Shown: positions 49,254 through 58,300 of the stretch, one piece after another | Position numbering within the stretch: position 1 is the first letter of the stretch | How the letters are laid out: every line of letters begins with the position of its first letter | Translations under genes and position numbers: made by a program | Assembly: GCA_025458165.1 (NCBI GenBank) | Contig: JALOTB010000038.1 | Span: 1-64,000 of the forward strand | Source of the DNA: Chromatiaceae bacterium | GTDB taxonomy: Bacteria; Pseudomonadota; Gammaproteobacteria; Chromatiales; Chromatiaceae | Length of the DNA: 64,000 nt | Direction of reading: 5' to 3' | Notes under the pieces: generated by a model | The model's input: the letters and a program-made list of their open reading frames with translations, nothing else | The model's database searches: none | What the model was told of the DNA's origin: nothing

Positions 49254-50729
49254 CTATCGCGAGCCTTTTAGGAACCCTTCGGCCTTCTTCAGCTCCTTCT
49301 CCTCCTCACGCAGCGCCTCGAGACGGACCTCGATGCGGGATGCCTCGTGGAAGTCCGCGTCGCGCTGGCGGAGGGCGATCTCGAGCTGGCGGATCGCCGG
49401 CTCGAGATCGCCCATGGCGTAGAGCTGCTCCGCGCGGTAGCGGTGGCTGGTTGCACGGCGGCCCGACTTGCCGGCGGCGTCGGACAACAAGCGGAAGACC
49501 TGAGCGCGCGGCGTCACGCGGCGGGCAACATCTTCCAGGGTCTCGAGGGCCTGACCAGGCTTGTCGGCGGCCAGCAAGGCCTCGGCGTAGGCGATGCGCA
49601 GCGGGAGGTTCTCTGGACGCAGGCCGACGGCGGTGCGCAGCTTGGCGATCCCCTCCCCGGCCTTCCCCGTGCGCCGATCGAGCTCGGCGTCGAGCACGAT
49701 CAACTCCGTGACGTTGGGGTGGGCGGCGACCAGTCCCGCGGCCAGGGAGCGCGCCTCGCCGAGCTCGCCGCGGCGGGCGAGGGCGAGGGCCAGGCCGTAG
49801 CGTTCGGACGGCTCGTTGCGGTAGCGCCCGCTGCTGAGGGTCGAGCGAAAGTGCTCGACCGCCCTGTCTGGATTGGTGTGGCCGCGCTGACGCAGGTTGG
49901 CGCGTACCAGATGGAAGCGCAGATCGTCGGGGCGCTGCTTGTGCCCGTATGCCTCGGCGCGGCCGAGGGCGTCGGCGGTGCGGCTGGTCGACATGGGGTG
50001 GGTGCGCAGGTACTCGGGTGCGCCGCTCTCGTAGAGCCGGCTTGCCTTCGACAGGCGCTCGAAAAACCCCGGCATCGCGAAGGGGTCGAACCCCGCTTGG
50101 GCGAGCGTCGTGATGCCGATGCGGTCGGCCTCCTTCTCGTTCTCGCGTGTGAAGTTGATCTGGCGCTGGATCGCCGCCGCCTGGACCCCTGCCAGCGCCG
50201 CAGCCCCGGCGCTCGAACCCGCCTGCGAGCCGAGGATCGCGGCGGCGATCAGCAGCGCGAGCGTGGGGCCCGACAAGCGCTTCTGGTCCTCGAAGGCCCG
50301 CAGCAGGTGCTGCTGGGTGACGTGGGCGATCTCGTGCGCGACGACGGCGGCAAGCTCGCTCTCGTTCTCGGTCGCAAGGATGAGCCCGGTGAAGACGCCG
50401 ATGTGCCCGTCTGGCCCGGCGAAGGCATTGATCAGCGGCCGATCGATCAGGAAGAGCTCGAACGAGCGGTCCGTCTGCCCACTCGCGGCAACCAGGCGGC
50501 TGCCGAGGCCCTCGATGTAGTCCGTGAGCAAGGGGTCGTCGATGACCGGCAGGGCCGCCCGCACGCTGCGCATGAAGGTGTTGCCCAGCCGGCGTTGCTC
50601 ACCAGCGGTAAGCAAGACGTCGGCGGAGCTGCCGAAATCGGGTAGGACGATCGGGGGAGGGCCACTGGCCGCAGCGACCACCGAGGTGCCAAGCCCGATA
50701 GCGAGGAGAAGCGTGATGGGGCGTTTCAT
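49254..50729 (-). CDS. M48 family metalloprotease with TPR region (BepA/YfgC-like)
   Basis: 491 residues. A cleavable signal peptide is likely (KRPITLLLAIGLGTSVVAAAS). The zinc motif VVAHEIAHVTQQH is near residue 134, with the third ligand in FTRENEKEADRIG near 195. The C-terminal half has TPR-like repeats (NPDRAVEHFRSTLSSGRYRN, PENLPLRIAYAEALLAADKPGQALETL). Such periplasmic proteins help assemble or degrade outer-membrane proteins including LptD. Confidence 0.92.
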   Translation of the reverse strand: MKRPITLLLAIGLGTSVVAAASGPPPIVLPDFGSSADVLLTAGEQRRLGNTFMRSVRAALPVIDDPLLTDYIEGLGSRLVAASGQTDRSFELFLIDRPLINAFAGPDGHIGVFTGLILATENESELAAVVAHEIAHVTQQHLLRAFEDQKRLSGPTLALLIAAAILGSQAGSSAGAAALAGVQAAAIQRQINFTRENEKEADRIGITTLAQAGFDPFAMPGFFERLSKASRLYESGAPEYLRTHPMSTSRTADALGRAEAYGHKQRPDDLRFHLVRANLRQRGHTNPDRAVEHFRSTLSSGRYRNEPSERYGLALALARRGELGEARSLAAGLVAAHPNVTELIVLDAELDRRTGKAGEGIAKLRTAVGLRPENLPLRIAYAEALLAADKPGQALETLEDVARRVTPRAQVFRLLSDAAGKSGRRATSHRYRAEQLYAMGDLEPAIRQLEIALRQRDADFHEASRIEVRLEALREEEKELKKAEGFLKGSR

Positions 50730-50873
50730 ACCCGCATGGGAGCCGCGCCGGTCTTGGGAGTTCCCCTTGCCGCGAAAAGGGTTAAGCCTCCGCTGCCTCG
50801 GCCCGAATGACGGGCTACGCAGCGCCTGAGCGGTCCGCGGGCGAGGGAAACCCTGACCAACTCAGCGTCTCCC

Positions 50874-50989
50874 GCGGCACCGGGATGTGCCGCCGTTCTC
50901 AAGCGCCTCAGCGTTTGAGAACGAAGCGGTCCGAGAGTCGTGCCTCTCGGAACGCGTGCTGATTTTGGCCAGGATGGCCAATAATCAGC
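50874..50989 (-). repeat. Paired-palindrome module, copy B (downstream of the VWA gene)
   Basis: P1 (50958-50989) matches the reverse complement of 5327-5358 except at two positions, and P2 (50874-50894) matches 5422-5442 except one. In between are two further hairpins (CCGAGAG/CTCTCGG and GTTCTCAA/TTGAGAAC) not shared with copy A. A 12-bp direct repeat TCAGCGTCTCCC occurs at 50862 and 50985. P1 begins 6 nt after the VWA stop codon. Confidence 0.7.
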
Positions 50990-50995
50990 GTCTCC

Positions 50996-52243
50996 CTAGT
51001 TGAGCTGAATGCGCTCGCCCCAGGGGACCTTGGTGCGGCCCTTCACCAGCCAGACCACTGGATAGGTCGGTTCGCGCGGCGGGAAGTCGCCCTGGGCATC
51101 GGTGAAATAGACGACCAGGTCGGGGCGCAGACCCTGCCGCTCGACCCACTCGAAGACCGGTTGGAAACTGGTCCCGCCGCCCCCCTTGATCTCCTGCGGG
51201 TGACGGAACTCCTCCCATGGCTCGAACACGAAGGGGGCGCCCTCGCACAACTTGGCGTCGCAGGGTAGGAGGGTCACGCGCGCGCGGACCTGGCCCTTGA
51301 GCGCATCGATCTCGTTGATGAACTCCTCCATCTCCTGGTCCTTGATCGAGCCCGAGGTGTCGACCGCAACCACGAGGTCGAGCTGGTGGCTGCGCAGGGT
51401 CGGCAGGATGAAGTCCCCCTCGCGGCGGGAGGGACGCATGTAGCTGTAGTCGTCGCGGGCAATGGCGCTCATGTAGCGCGCGAGCAGCATCCGCCAGGGG
51501 AGCTGGGGCTGGAGCAGGTGGTCGATCATGCGCGCCAGCTCGCCGCCCAGCTTGCCGGCCTGCATCGCCTGCTGGGCCGCGCCGGCCATGCGCTGCTGCC
51601 ATTGAACGGCGAGCGTCTCCTGCTCGTCGGGGGTGAGCGGCTGGGGCCGATCGGCGCCGTCGCCCTGCTCGGGCGCGGCCGACTGGCCGCCGCCCTCCTC
51701 GCCGGGCTCGGGCTGGGACTGGGAGCGGTCGCGCTGGTCGAGGTCCTTCTCGGTCATGTTGGAGCCGCTGCCGCGGCTCTCGTTGTCCTGGTCGTAGGCG
51801 TGCTTGTCGAGCGTCTCGCTGTCGTCGTTGTCGTCGATCAGCGGGTAGATCTCCTCGGCGGTCATGCCCTTGTAGGCCGGCATGTGCAGGGCATTGGGCG
51901 GGGGCTTGAGGCCGTCGTCGATCAAGAGCGGGTTGATCGCGTAGTCGCAGGCCAGGTCCCACTTATGGCGCACCCGGTGCTGGCGGCGCGCGAAGTGGGA
52001 CAGTGCGCAGTGCAGCGCCTCGTGGGCGAGCATGAACTGGGTCTGCTCGATCGAGAGGGCCGCGATGTACTCGGGGTTGTAGTAGAAGCCCCGGGCGTCG
52101 GTGGCCGTCGTCGGACACCAATCCGGCTTGGCAGCGTGCATCGGTAGCCGCAGCACCAGCGCCCCGAGGAAGGGCTTGTCGAGGATCAGCCGGGTGCGGG
52201 CCGCGGCGAGCTTGGTCTCAATGGCCTGGAGGTCTTGCGGCAT
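50996..52243 (-). CDS. VWA-like protein with N-terminal metallopeptidase-like domain (DUF2201)
   Basis: 415 residues. The N-terminal domain contains FMLAHEALHCALSHFARR (HEALH, a zinc-peptidase-like HExxH) near residue 73. An acidic, Gln/Glu/Asp-rich linker (about 135-215) follows. The C-terminal VWA-like domain has VVAVDTSGSIKDQEMEEFI (MIDAS DxSGS) near 292 and TSFQPVFEWV further on. It is 10 bp after the MoxR ATPase gene. MoxR/VWA pairs act as metal-insertion or complex-remodelling chaperones; the client is unknown. Confidence 0.88.
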   Translation of the reverse strand: MPQDLQAIETKLAAARTRLILDKPFLGALVLRLPMHAAKPDWCPTTATDARGFYYNPEYIAALSIEQTQFMLAHEALHCALSHFARRQHRVRHKWDLACDYAINPLLIDDGLKPPPNALHMPAYKGMTAEEIYPLIDDNDDSETLDKHAYDQDNESRGSGSNMTEKDLDQRDRSQSQPEPGEEGGGQSAAPEQGDGADRPQPLTPDEQETLAVQWQQRMAGAAQQAMQAGKLGGELARMIDHLLQPQLPWRMLLARYMSAIARDDYSYMRPSRREGDFILPTLRSHQLDLVVAVDTSGSIKDQEMEEFINEIDALKGQVRARVTLLPCDAKLCEGAPFVFEPWEEFRHPQEIKGGGGTSFQPVFEWVERQGLRPDLVVYFTDAQGDFPPREPTYPVVWLVKGRTKVPWGERIQLN

Positions 52244-52253
52244 GGTCGCGCCA

Positions 52254-53297
52254 TCACTCGTACAGCATGACGTCCGAAATGGCCTGCGCCCAGTCGGTGA
52301 AGGCGGGGACCTCGAACAGCTCGTTGCCGATCGCCCGGTGCAGATCGGAGACTAGCATCACCCCCATCTCCCTTTGCGGGAAGCGCCCTGCGTAGACCAG
52401 GATGTTGCCGATCACGCGCTGGGCGTCGGCGTCCTGGCGCGCGCGGATCGCGCGCCCGACCAGGGCCGCCGCGACGGCGTACTGGAGGTCGATCTCCTTC
52501 GGCACCGGCACGGCCTTGCCGTCCACGATGTCGTCCAGATTGGGCATCTGGTCAAGGCTGTTGACGAAGGCGGTGAGCTCGATGCCCGCCGCCGGGCCCA
52601 CGCAGGCCTGCAGCGTCCCCTGGAGCAACTCGGGATGGTCCTCGAACTTGCGCAGCCCGCGGTGGGCGAACTCCCAGGAGCGCGGCGAGGGGAAGGCCAC
52701 CGGGTTGTGGGCCGGGTCGAAGTCGAACAAGAGCTCGGGGCGGAAGCGCAGGAAGGCGATCACCCGCTCGTCGATCCCGTTTCGGTAGGCCCAGGAGACC
52801 CAGTCGTCCAGGTGCGTCTCGACCTCGAAGTGGGAGAAGCGATTGGCCAACGGGGCCGGCATGGTATAGGTCACCCCTCGGTCGCCCTGGCGGTTGCCGG
52901 CGGCGAAGATGGCCCAGTGCTGGGGAACTCGGTACTCGCCGAGCCGCCGGTCGAGGATCAGCTGATAGGCGGCGGCGGAGACCGACGGCGGAGCGGAGTT
53001 GATCTCGTCGAGGAACAAGATCCCCATTCGCCCGTGTCGCTTGGTGTTGGGCAACATCGCCGGAATCGCCCACTCGACCCGGCTCTTAGTTCGGAACGGG
53101 ATGCCGCGCAGATCGCTCGGCTCCATCTGTGACAGGCGGATGTCGATCACCGGCACCCTGTGGCGGGCGGCGATCTGAGCCACCATCTGGGACTTGCCGA
53201 CACCGGGCGGCCCCCAGAGCATCACCGGGGTGTGGTGGCCCTCGGCGGTACTTAGGAACTCGAGGTCGAGGACGCGTAACAACTGTGCGGGTCGCAT
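52254..53297 (-). CDS. MoxR-type AAA+ ATPase
   Basis: 347 residues. Walker A is LWGPPGVGKSQMVAQIA near residue 29, Walker B is MGILFLDEINSAPPSVSAAAYQLILDRRLGEYRVP near 90, and sensor I is FAAGNRQGDRG. The start ATG 53297 (MRPAQLLRVLDLEFL) is chosen at the beginning of homology, with GAGG about 12 nt upstream; the frame opens at 53432. It pairs with the downstream VWA protein. Confidence 0.91.
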   Translation of the reverse strand: MRPAQLLRVLDLEFLSTAEGHHTPVMLWGPPGVGKSQMVAQIAARHRVPVIDIRLSQMEPSDLRGIPFRTKSRVEWAIPAMLPNTKRHGRMGILFLDEINSAPPSVSAAAYQLILDRRLGEYRVPQHWAIFAAGNRQGDRGVTYTMPAPLANRFSHFEVETHLDDWVSWAYRNGIDERVIAFLRFRPELLFDFDPAHNPVAFPSPRSWEFAHRGLRKFEDHPELLQGTLQACVGPAAGIELTAFVNSLDQMPNLDDIVDGKAVPVPKEIDLQYAVAAALVGRAIRARQDADAQRVIGNILVYAGRFPQREMGVMLVSDLHRAIGNELFEVPAFTDWAQAISDVMLYE

Positions 53298-53630
53298 GCC
53301 GGGGTGGAGCCTCGCAAACCGTTTGGCTGGGGGCGGGGCGCTACCCCGCTCGGTCCTGGGAAATATCGGTCTGCCGCGGCGGATTCGCAAGCCGTGCTGG
53401 AAGACCCGGCCGGCGCGATCCGAGGCTAGCACCCATTAGAAAACCGGAGTATTCTTATGGCCCTTCCGCGTCTGGGCTTTTCTAACCGATGGCGCGTGGG
53501 GTCTCTTGCCCGGCAAGGGACACGAGGCCGCGCCGCCATCGGCTCCCGAGGCGAGGTTGTGCCGGCGGGCGACCGACCGTTAAAATCCAAAGGCTTTGGC
53601 CCTTCATTTGGCAATGCTCGGAGACCGGAG
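53298..53630. other. Intergenic region between MoxR and the 65-residue gene
   Basis: 333 bp with divergent genes at its ends. It contains the putative promoter at 53557-53586 for the right-hand gene and must hold a leftward promoter for the MoxR-VWA pair, for which no clear consensus was found. No open frame here is convincing. Confidence 0.4.
53557..53586 (+). promoter_or_regulatory. Putative promoter of the 65-residue acidic protein gene
   Basis: TTGTGC (53557-53562), an 18-bp spacer and TAAAAT (53581-53586), 44 bp before the ATG. A GGAG stands at the start codon region (CGGAGACCGGAG). Confidence 0.4.
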
Positions 53631-53828
53631 ATGAACCAGTTCTACTACGACGCCGTAACCAACATGGAGCAAATGGGTGTCGACGACGAGTACATCCAGG
53701 GTTGGCAGTGCGGCTTCCTGCAAAACCCCAAGCGCGAGGAGCAGCGGCTGACCGATGCCTACGAGGCCGGGTACGCCGATGGAGAGGAGAAGAACACCGA
53801 TAACTTCGGCGACTGGGTCAAGGGCTGA
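53631..53828 (+). CDS. 65-residue acidic protein of unknown function
   Basis: Sequence begins MNQFYYDAVTNMEQMGVDDE and contains YIQGWQCGFLQNP and AYEAGYADGEEKNTDN. The two aromatic-glycine motifs (GWxxG and AGYxDG) spaced by a charged helix resemble ribosome-modulation-factor-type small proteins only loosely. It is very acidic and tyrosine-rich, with one Cys. It has its own putative promoter (53557-53586) and a strong terminator (53851-53878), so it is a compact single-gene unit that is probably well expressed. Confidence 0.8.
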   Translation: MNQFYYDAVTNMEQMGVDDEYIQGWQCGFLQNPKREEQRLTDAYEAGYADGEEKNTDNFGDWVKG

Positions 53829-53850
53829 TTCCGGCCGTGCATGCGATCTA

Positions 53851-53878
53851 AGGGCGGGCTCTCCCGCCCTTTTGTTTT
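53851..53878 (+). terminator. Intrinsic terminator after the 65-residue gene
   Basis: AGGGCGGG pairs with CCCGCCCT around a CTCT loop, followed by TTTGTTTT. It ends only about 9 nt before the GTG start of the next gene. Confidence 0.85.
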
Positions 53879-53886
53879 CTGTCTCT

Positions 53887-54789
53887 GTGACAAACCCCAT
53901 CGCTCGTCTGCGTGATCTGCTGCGGGGGCCTGATCTCCTGCTCATGCCCTGCTGCTTCGACGCCCTGTCGGCGCGGCTGATCGAGCGCGCGGGCTTTCCC
54001 TTGACCTTCATGAGCGGCTTCGCCGTGGCCGCCGCGCGTCACGCCCTCCCCGACACCGGGCTCCTGTCCTATGCCGAGATGCTGGCCGCCGGGCGTGACA
54101 TCCTGGACGCCGTGTCCATCCCCGTCATCGGCGACGGCGACACCGGCTACGGCAACCCGGCGAACGTTCGGCGCACCGTGCAGGGTTATGCCCGTGCCGG
54201 CTTCGCCGGGGTCATGATCGAGGACCAGGTCGCGCCCAAGCGCTGCGGCCACACGCGGGGCAAGGAGGTCGTCGAGCGGGCCGAGGCCCTCGCCCGGATG
54301 CGCGCGGCGATCGACGCGCGTGACGAGGCTGGCGACATCCTGATCCTTGCCCGCACCGACGCGCGGGCGACCCGCGGGCTCGACGAGGCACTCTGGCGCA
54401 TGCGGGCCTTCGCCGAGTTAGGCACCGATATCCTGTTCCTCGAGGCGCCCCAAGACGAGGCCGAGATGGCGGCCTTTTGTGCCCGAATCCCAGGGCCCAA
54501 GATGGCCAACATGCTGGAGGAGGGCGTCACCCCGCTGCTGCCGCCCGAGCGGCTCCAGGCCCTCGGTTACCGGATCGCCGCCTATCCGCTGACCCTGCTC
54601 AACACGGCCGTCTACGCCATGCAGGAGGCCCTGGACGAGCTGCGCGCCCGGGTCGACTTCGCCACCATCCAGGACCTCGTCGGGTTCGCCGACTACGACC
54701 TTACCCTCGCCCGTTACAGCCGGAATGATCCCAGCGCCTTCGGCGAGACGGGTGGCGGGCAGAATCTTGCCGCAAATGAACGCGAATAA
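53887..54789 (+). CDS. Isocitrate lyase/PEP mutase family enzyme (methylisocitrate-lyase-like)
   Basis: 300 residues. The family barrel is seen in FDALSARLIERAGFPLTFMSGFAVAA near residue 24, and VIGDGDTGYGNPANVRRTVQ (metal Asp) near 80. The lyase loop EDQVAPKRCGHTRGKEVV near 117 keeps the catalytic-type Cys in KRCGH, favouring a C-C lyase such as 2-methylisocitrate lyase over a mutase. LARTDARATRG and GPKMANMLEEG also fit. The substrate is not certain, and no prpC or prpD is in the window. GTG 53887 lacks a visible ribosome site and lies right after a terminator. Confidence 0.87.
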   Translation: MTNPIARLRDLLRGPDLLLMPCCFDALSARLIERAGFPLTFMSGFAVAAARHALPDTGLLSYAEMLAAGRDILDAVSIPVIGDGDTGYGNPANVRRTVQGYARAGFAGVMIEDQVAPKRCGHTRGKEVVERAEALARMRAAIDARDEAGDILILARTDARATRGLDEALWRMRAFAELGTDILFLEAPQDEAEMAAFCARIPGPKMANMLEEGVTPLLPPERLQALGYRIAAYPLTLLNTAVYAMQEALDELRARVDFATIQDLVGFADYDLTLARYSRNDPSAFGETGGGQNLAANERE

Positions 54790-55002
54790 GAGGCGGCAGA
54801 GCCTGGTCCGGGGGAGCCGTCGAGCCCTCCGACGGATCGGGTAGTGTCACAGCCGCTCGACATCGCCGCGGTCGTTGATCCCCCTGGGGTAGCAACCCAC
54901 ATTCGCTGGGGCAGGCCGAGTCATCCCGAAACGACCGCAATCGGATCGACCGGCGACTCTGTGGAAAAGACCCATTTGCGTGAATTGGCGTTCATTCGCG
55001 GC
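54769..55002. repeat. Inverted-repeat-bounded 234-bp segment
   Basis: GCCGCAAATGAACGCGAAT (54769-54787) is matched, inverted, by 54984-55002 at 17 of 19 positions. The left arm encodes the last residues of the lyase gene; the right arm is just before the Sel1-repeat gene. The content in between codes for nothing recognisable. The arm motif resembles a dispersed intergenic repeat. Confidence 0.5.
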
Positions 55003-55018
55003 TGATTCTCCGGCCGGT

Positions 55019-55336
55019 ATGGCAAACAACAGCTACCTCAAGGACCTCATCCTGCTCCGTAACGACCCGTCGAAGGTCGGGCCGATCCGCGACGCCGCGC
55101 GGCGCGGTGAGGTGGACGCGCAGTACGCCATGGGCCTGATCTACGCCGAGGGCCGCGGGGTGCCGATCGATCTGGCGCAGGCCCATTACTGGCTGTCGCT
55201 CGCCATTGCCCAGGGCGACAAGGACGCCGAGCTCCTGCGCAACATCGTCGGCAGCCAGATGAGCGAGGAGGAGTACCAGGCCGCCCGCCGCCTGCGATCG
55301 GGTCCCTGTCTGGTCCTGGTCAAGACCGGGGGCTGA
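55019..55336 (+). CDS. Small Sel1-repeat protein
   Basis: 105 residues. One clear Sel1 unit (AARRGEVDAQYAMGLIYAEGRGVPIDLAQAHYWLSLAIAQGD, near residues 20-61) with flanking helices. Such repeats mediate protein contacts; the partner is unknown. ATG 55019 (MANNSYLKDLILL) is favoured, and a GTG at 54980 would add 13 residues inside the inverted-repeat arm. It is 13 bp before lhr and probably co-transcribed. Confidence 0.8.
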   Translation: MANNSYLKDLILLRNDPSKVGPIRDAARRGEVDAQYAMGLIYAEGRGVPIDLAQAHYWLSLAIAQGDKDAELLRNIVGSQMSEEEYQAARRLRSGPCLVLVKTGG

Positions 55337-55349
55337 GCCCCTCCCCGCG

Positions 55350-58300
55350 GTGACCTCACCGGCGTCGCCCCTGGCCGGCTTTAGCGCCGCCACCCGCCGC
55401 TGGTTCAACCAGAACTTTGCCGCCCCGACCCCGGCCCAGGCCCTCGGCTGGCCGGTGATCGCCGGCGGCGGTCATGTCCTCATCACCGCCCCGACCGGGA
55501 GCGGCAAGACCCTCGCCGCCTTCCTCTGGGCGATCGACCGGCTGATCCGCGAGCCGACAGATACCCCCGGGGTCCGGGTGGTCTACGTCTCCCCGCTCAA
55601 GGCCCTGGTCTACGACATCGAGCGCAACCTGCGCGCACCGCTCGCTGGGATCACTCAGGCGGCCGGGGCGCTGGGTGAGGCCCTCCGTGCCCCGCGGGTC
55701 GCGGTGCGCACCGGCGACACGCCCCAGCAGGAGCGCCGGCGCCAGGCGCGCGAGCCCGCGGAGATCCTGGTCACCACCCCCGAGTCGCTCTATCTGCTGC
55801 TCGGCTCGCGGGCGGCGGAGACGCTGGCCGGGGTGCACAGCCTGATTGTCGACGAGGTCCACGCCCTCGCGCCCACCAAGCGCGGGGCGCACCTCGCGCT
55901 CTCACTGGAGCGCCTGGCCGAGCGCTGCACGCAGGACCCCCAGCGCATCGGGCTCTCGGCGACGCTGAGGCCGCTCGATGAGGCGGCGCGGTTTCTGGGC
56001 GGCGACCGCCCGGTCGAGGTCGTCGACGCCTCGGCCCCGCCGCGGCTCGATCTGCGGGTGATCGTCCCGGTCGCCGACATGGAGCGCCCGCCGGACCTGG
56101 CCCCGGCGGCGGAGCGGGGCGGCTCGATCCTCGGCGCCCTGTACCGGCGCGCGGTCTCCCCGCCGACCCCCGAGAAGGGGATGTGGCCGGCGATCTACCC
56201 GGCGCTGCTCGCCGACATCCGCGCCCACCGCTCGACCATCGTCTTCGTTAACAGCCGCGGGCTCGCCGAGCGGCTCTGCCAGCGCCTCAACGACCTCGCC
56301 GGGGAGGAGCTGGTGCAGGCCCATCACGGCAGCCTGTCGCACGAGCGCCGGGCGCAGATCGAGGATGGACTCAAACGCGGGGCGATCCGCGCCATCGTCG
56401 CCACCAGCTCGCTCGAGATGGGGATCGACATGGGCGCGGTAGACCAAGTCCTGCTGGTCGAGTCCCCCGGCTCGGTGGCGCGCGGCCTGCAGCGGGTTGG
56501 GCGGGCCGGGCACGGGGTGGGGGAGGTCAGCACGGGGCGGATCTATCCCAAGTTCCGCGGCGACCTCTTGGAGTGCGCGGTGATCGCCGCGCGCATGCAG
56601 GCGGGGGAGCTCGAGCCGATGCGCATGCCGCGCAACGCGCTGGACGTCCTCGCCCAGCAGGTCGCAGCCCTGTGCAGCGAGCGCCCGCGGGCCGTGGGCG
56701 AGATCCACCGCCTGGTGACGCGCAGCGGGCCCTACCGGGAGCTCTCGCGCGGCGCCCTGGAGGCCGTCCTCGACATGCTCTCCGGGCGCTACCCGGGCGG
56801 CGGCTTCCAGGAGCTGCGCCCGCTGCTCGCCTGGGACCGCGCCAGCGACACCCTGAGCGCCCGCCGCGGGACCGCGCTCCTCACCCGGCTCAATGCCGGG
56901 ACCATCCCCGACCGCGGCAACTACGCCGTCCACCTCGGGGCCGAGGGCCCTAGGGTCGGCGAGCTCGACGAGGAGATGGTCTTCGAGACCAAGGCCGGGG
57001 ACTGCATCCTGCTCGGCGCGAGCACCTGGCGGGTGGAGGAGATTACCCGCGACCAGGTGCTGGTCTCGCCCGCCCCCGGTGAGCCCGGGCGGCTGCCCTT
57101 CTGGCGCGGCGAGGGGCCGGGGCGGCCGATCGAGCTCGGGCGGGCGCTCGGGGCCTTCTGCCGCGAGGCGGCGGGTCTCGACGCGGGCGACTTGGCGGGT
57201 TGGATCGCCAAGCAGACCCCGCTCGACCCGCTGGCCGCCAACAACCTGGCCGCCTATCTCAACGACCAGCGCCAGGCGACCGGGGTGGTCCCGAGCGACC
57301 GCGTGCTTGTGATCGAGCGTTTCCCGGACGAGCTGGGCGACTGGCGCGTCTGCCTGCTCACCCCCTTCGGTGCGCGGGTGCACGCCCCCTGGGCCATGGC
57401 CCTGCAGGCCGAGCTCGGCCGCCGGCAGGGCTTTGAGGTCCAGGTGATGTACACCGACGACGGGATCGTCCTGCGCTACCCGGACGGGGAGGACCTGCCC
57501 GGGCTCGCCGAGCTCATCCCCGACCCGGACGAGGTCGAGGAGCGGGTGACCAAGCAGCTCGCCGACACCGCGCTATTCGCCGCGCTCTTCCGCGAGAACG
57601 CGGTGCGCTCGCTGCTCATGCCGCGGCAGAGTGCCAAGGGCCGCCAGCCGCTCTGGGCCCAGCGGCTCAAGGCCCAGGGCCTTCTCGCGGCGGTGCGCCG
57701 CTACCCGTCCTTCCCCATCCTGCTGGAGACCTACCGCCAGGCGCTCGGCGACCAGTTCGATCTCCCCGGCCTCAAGGAGGTCCTGCGCGGCATCCAGTCC
57801 CGCGCCATCCGCTTGCACGAGGTCGAGACCCAGCGCGCCTCGCCCTTCGCCCGCTCGCTGGTCTTCGCCTACGTCGCCGCCTACATCTACGAGCAGGATG
57901 CCCCGCTCGCTGAGCGCCGCGCCCAGGCCCTCACCCTGGACCGCGAGCTGCTCGCCGAGCTCCTCGGCCAGGCGGAGCTGCGCGAGCTGATCGACCCCGA
58001 GGTCCTTGCCGAGCTGGAGGCCGAGCTCCAGCACCTCGCCCCCGAGCGCCGGGCGCGCGACGCCGACGAGCTGCATGACCTGCTGCGTCGCCTCGGCGAC
58101 CTCGGGCCGGTCGAGCTCGCGGACCGCTCGGCCGCGTCGGCCGACGGCTGGCTCGACCGGTTGGCCGAGCAGCGGCGCGCGGTCCGGGTGCGCGTCGCCG
58201 GGCGTGAGCGCTGGATCGCCGCCGAGGACGCTGGGCTCTACCGGGACGCGCTCGGCGTCGTGCCCCCTGGCGGGCTGCCGGAGTCCTTCATCGCCCCGGC

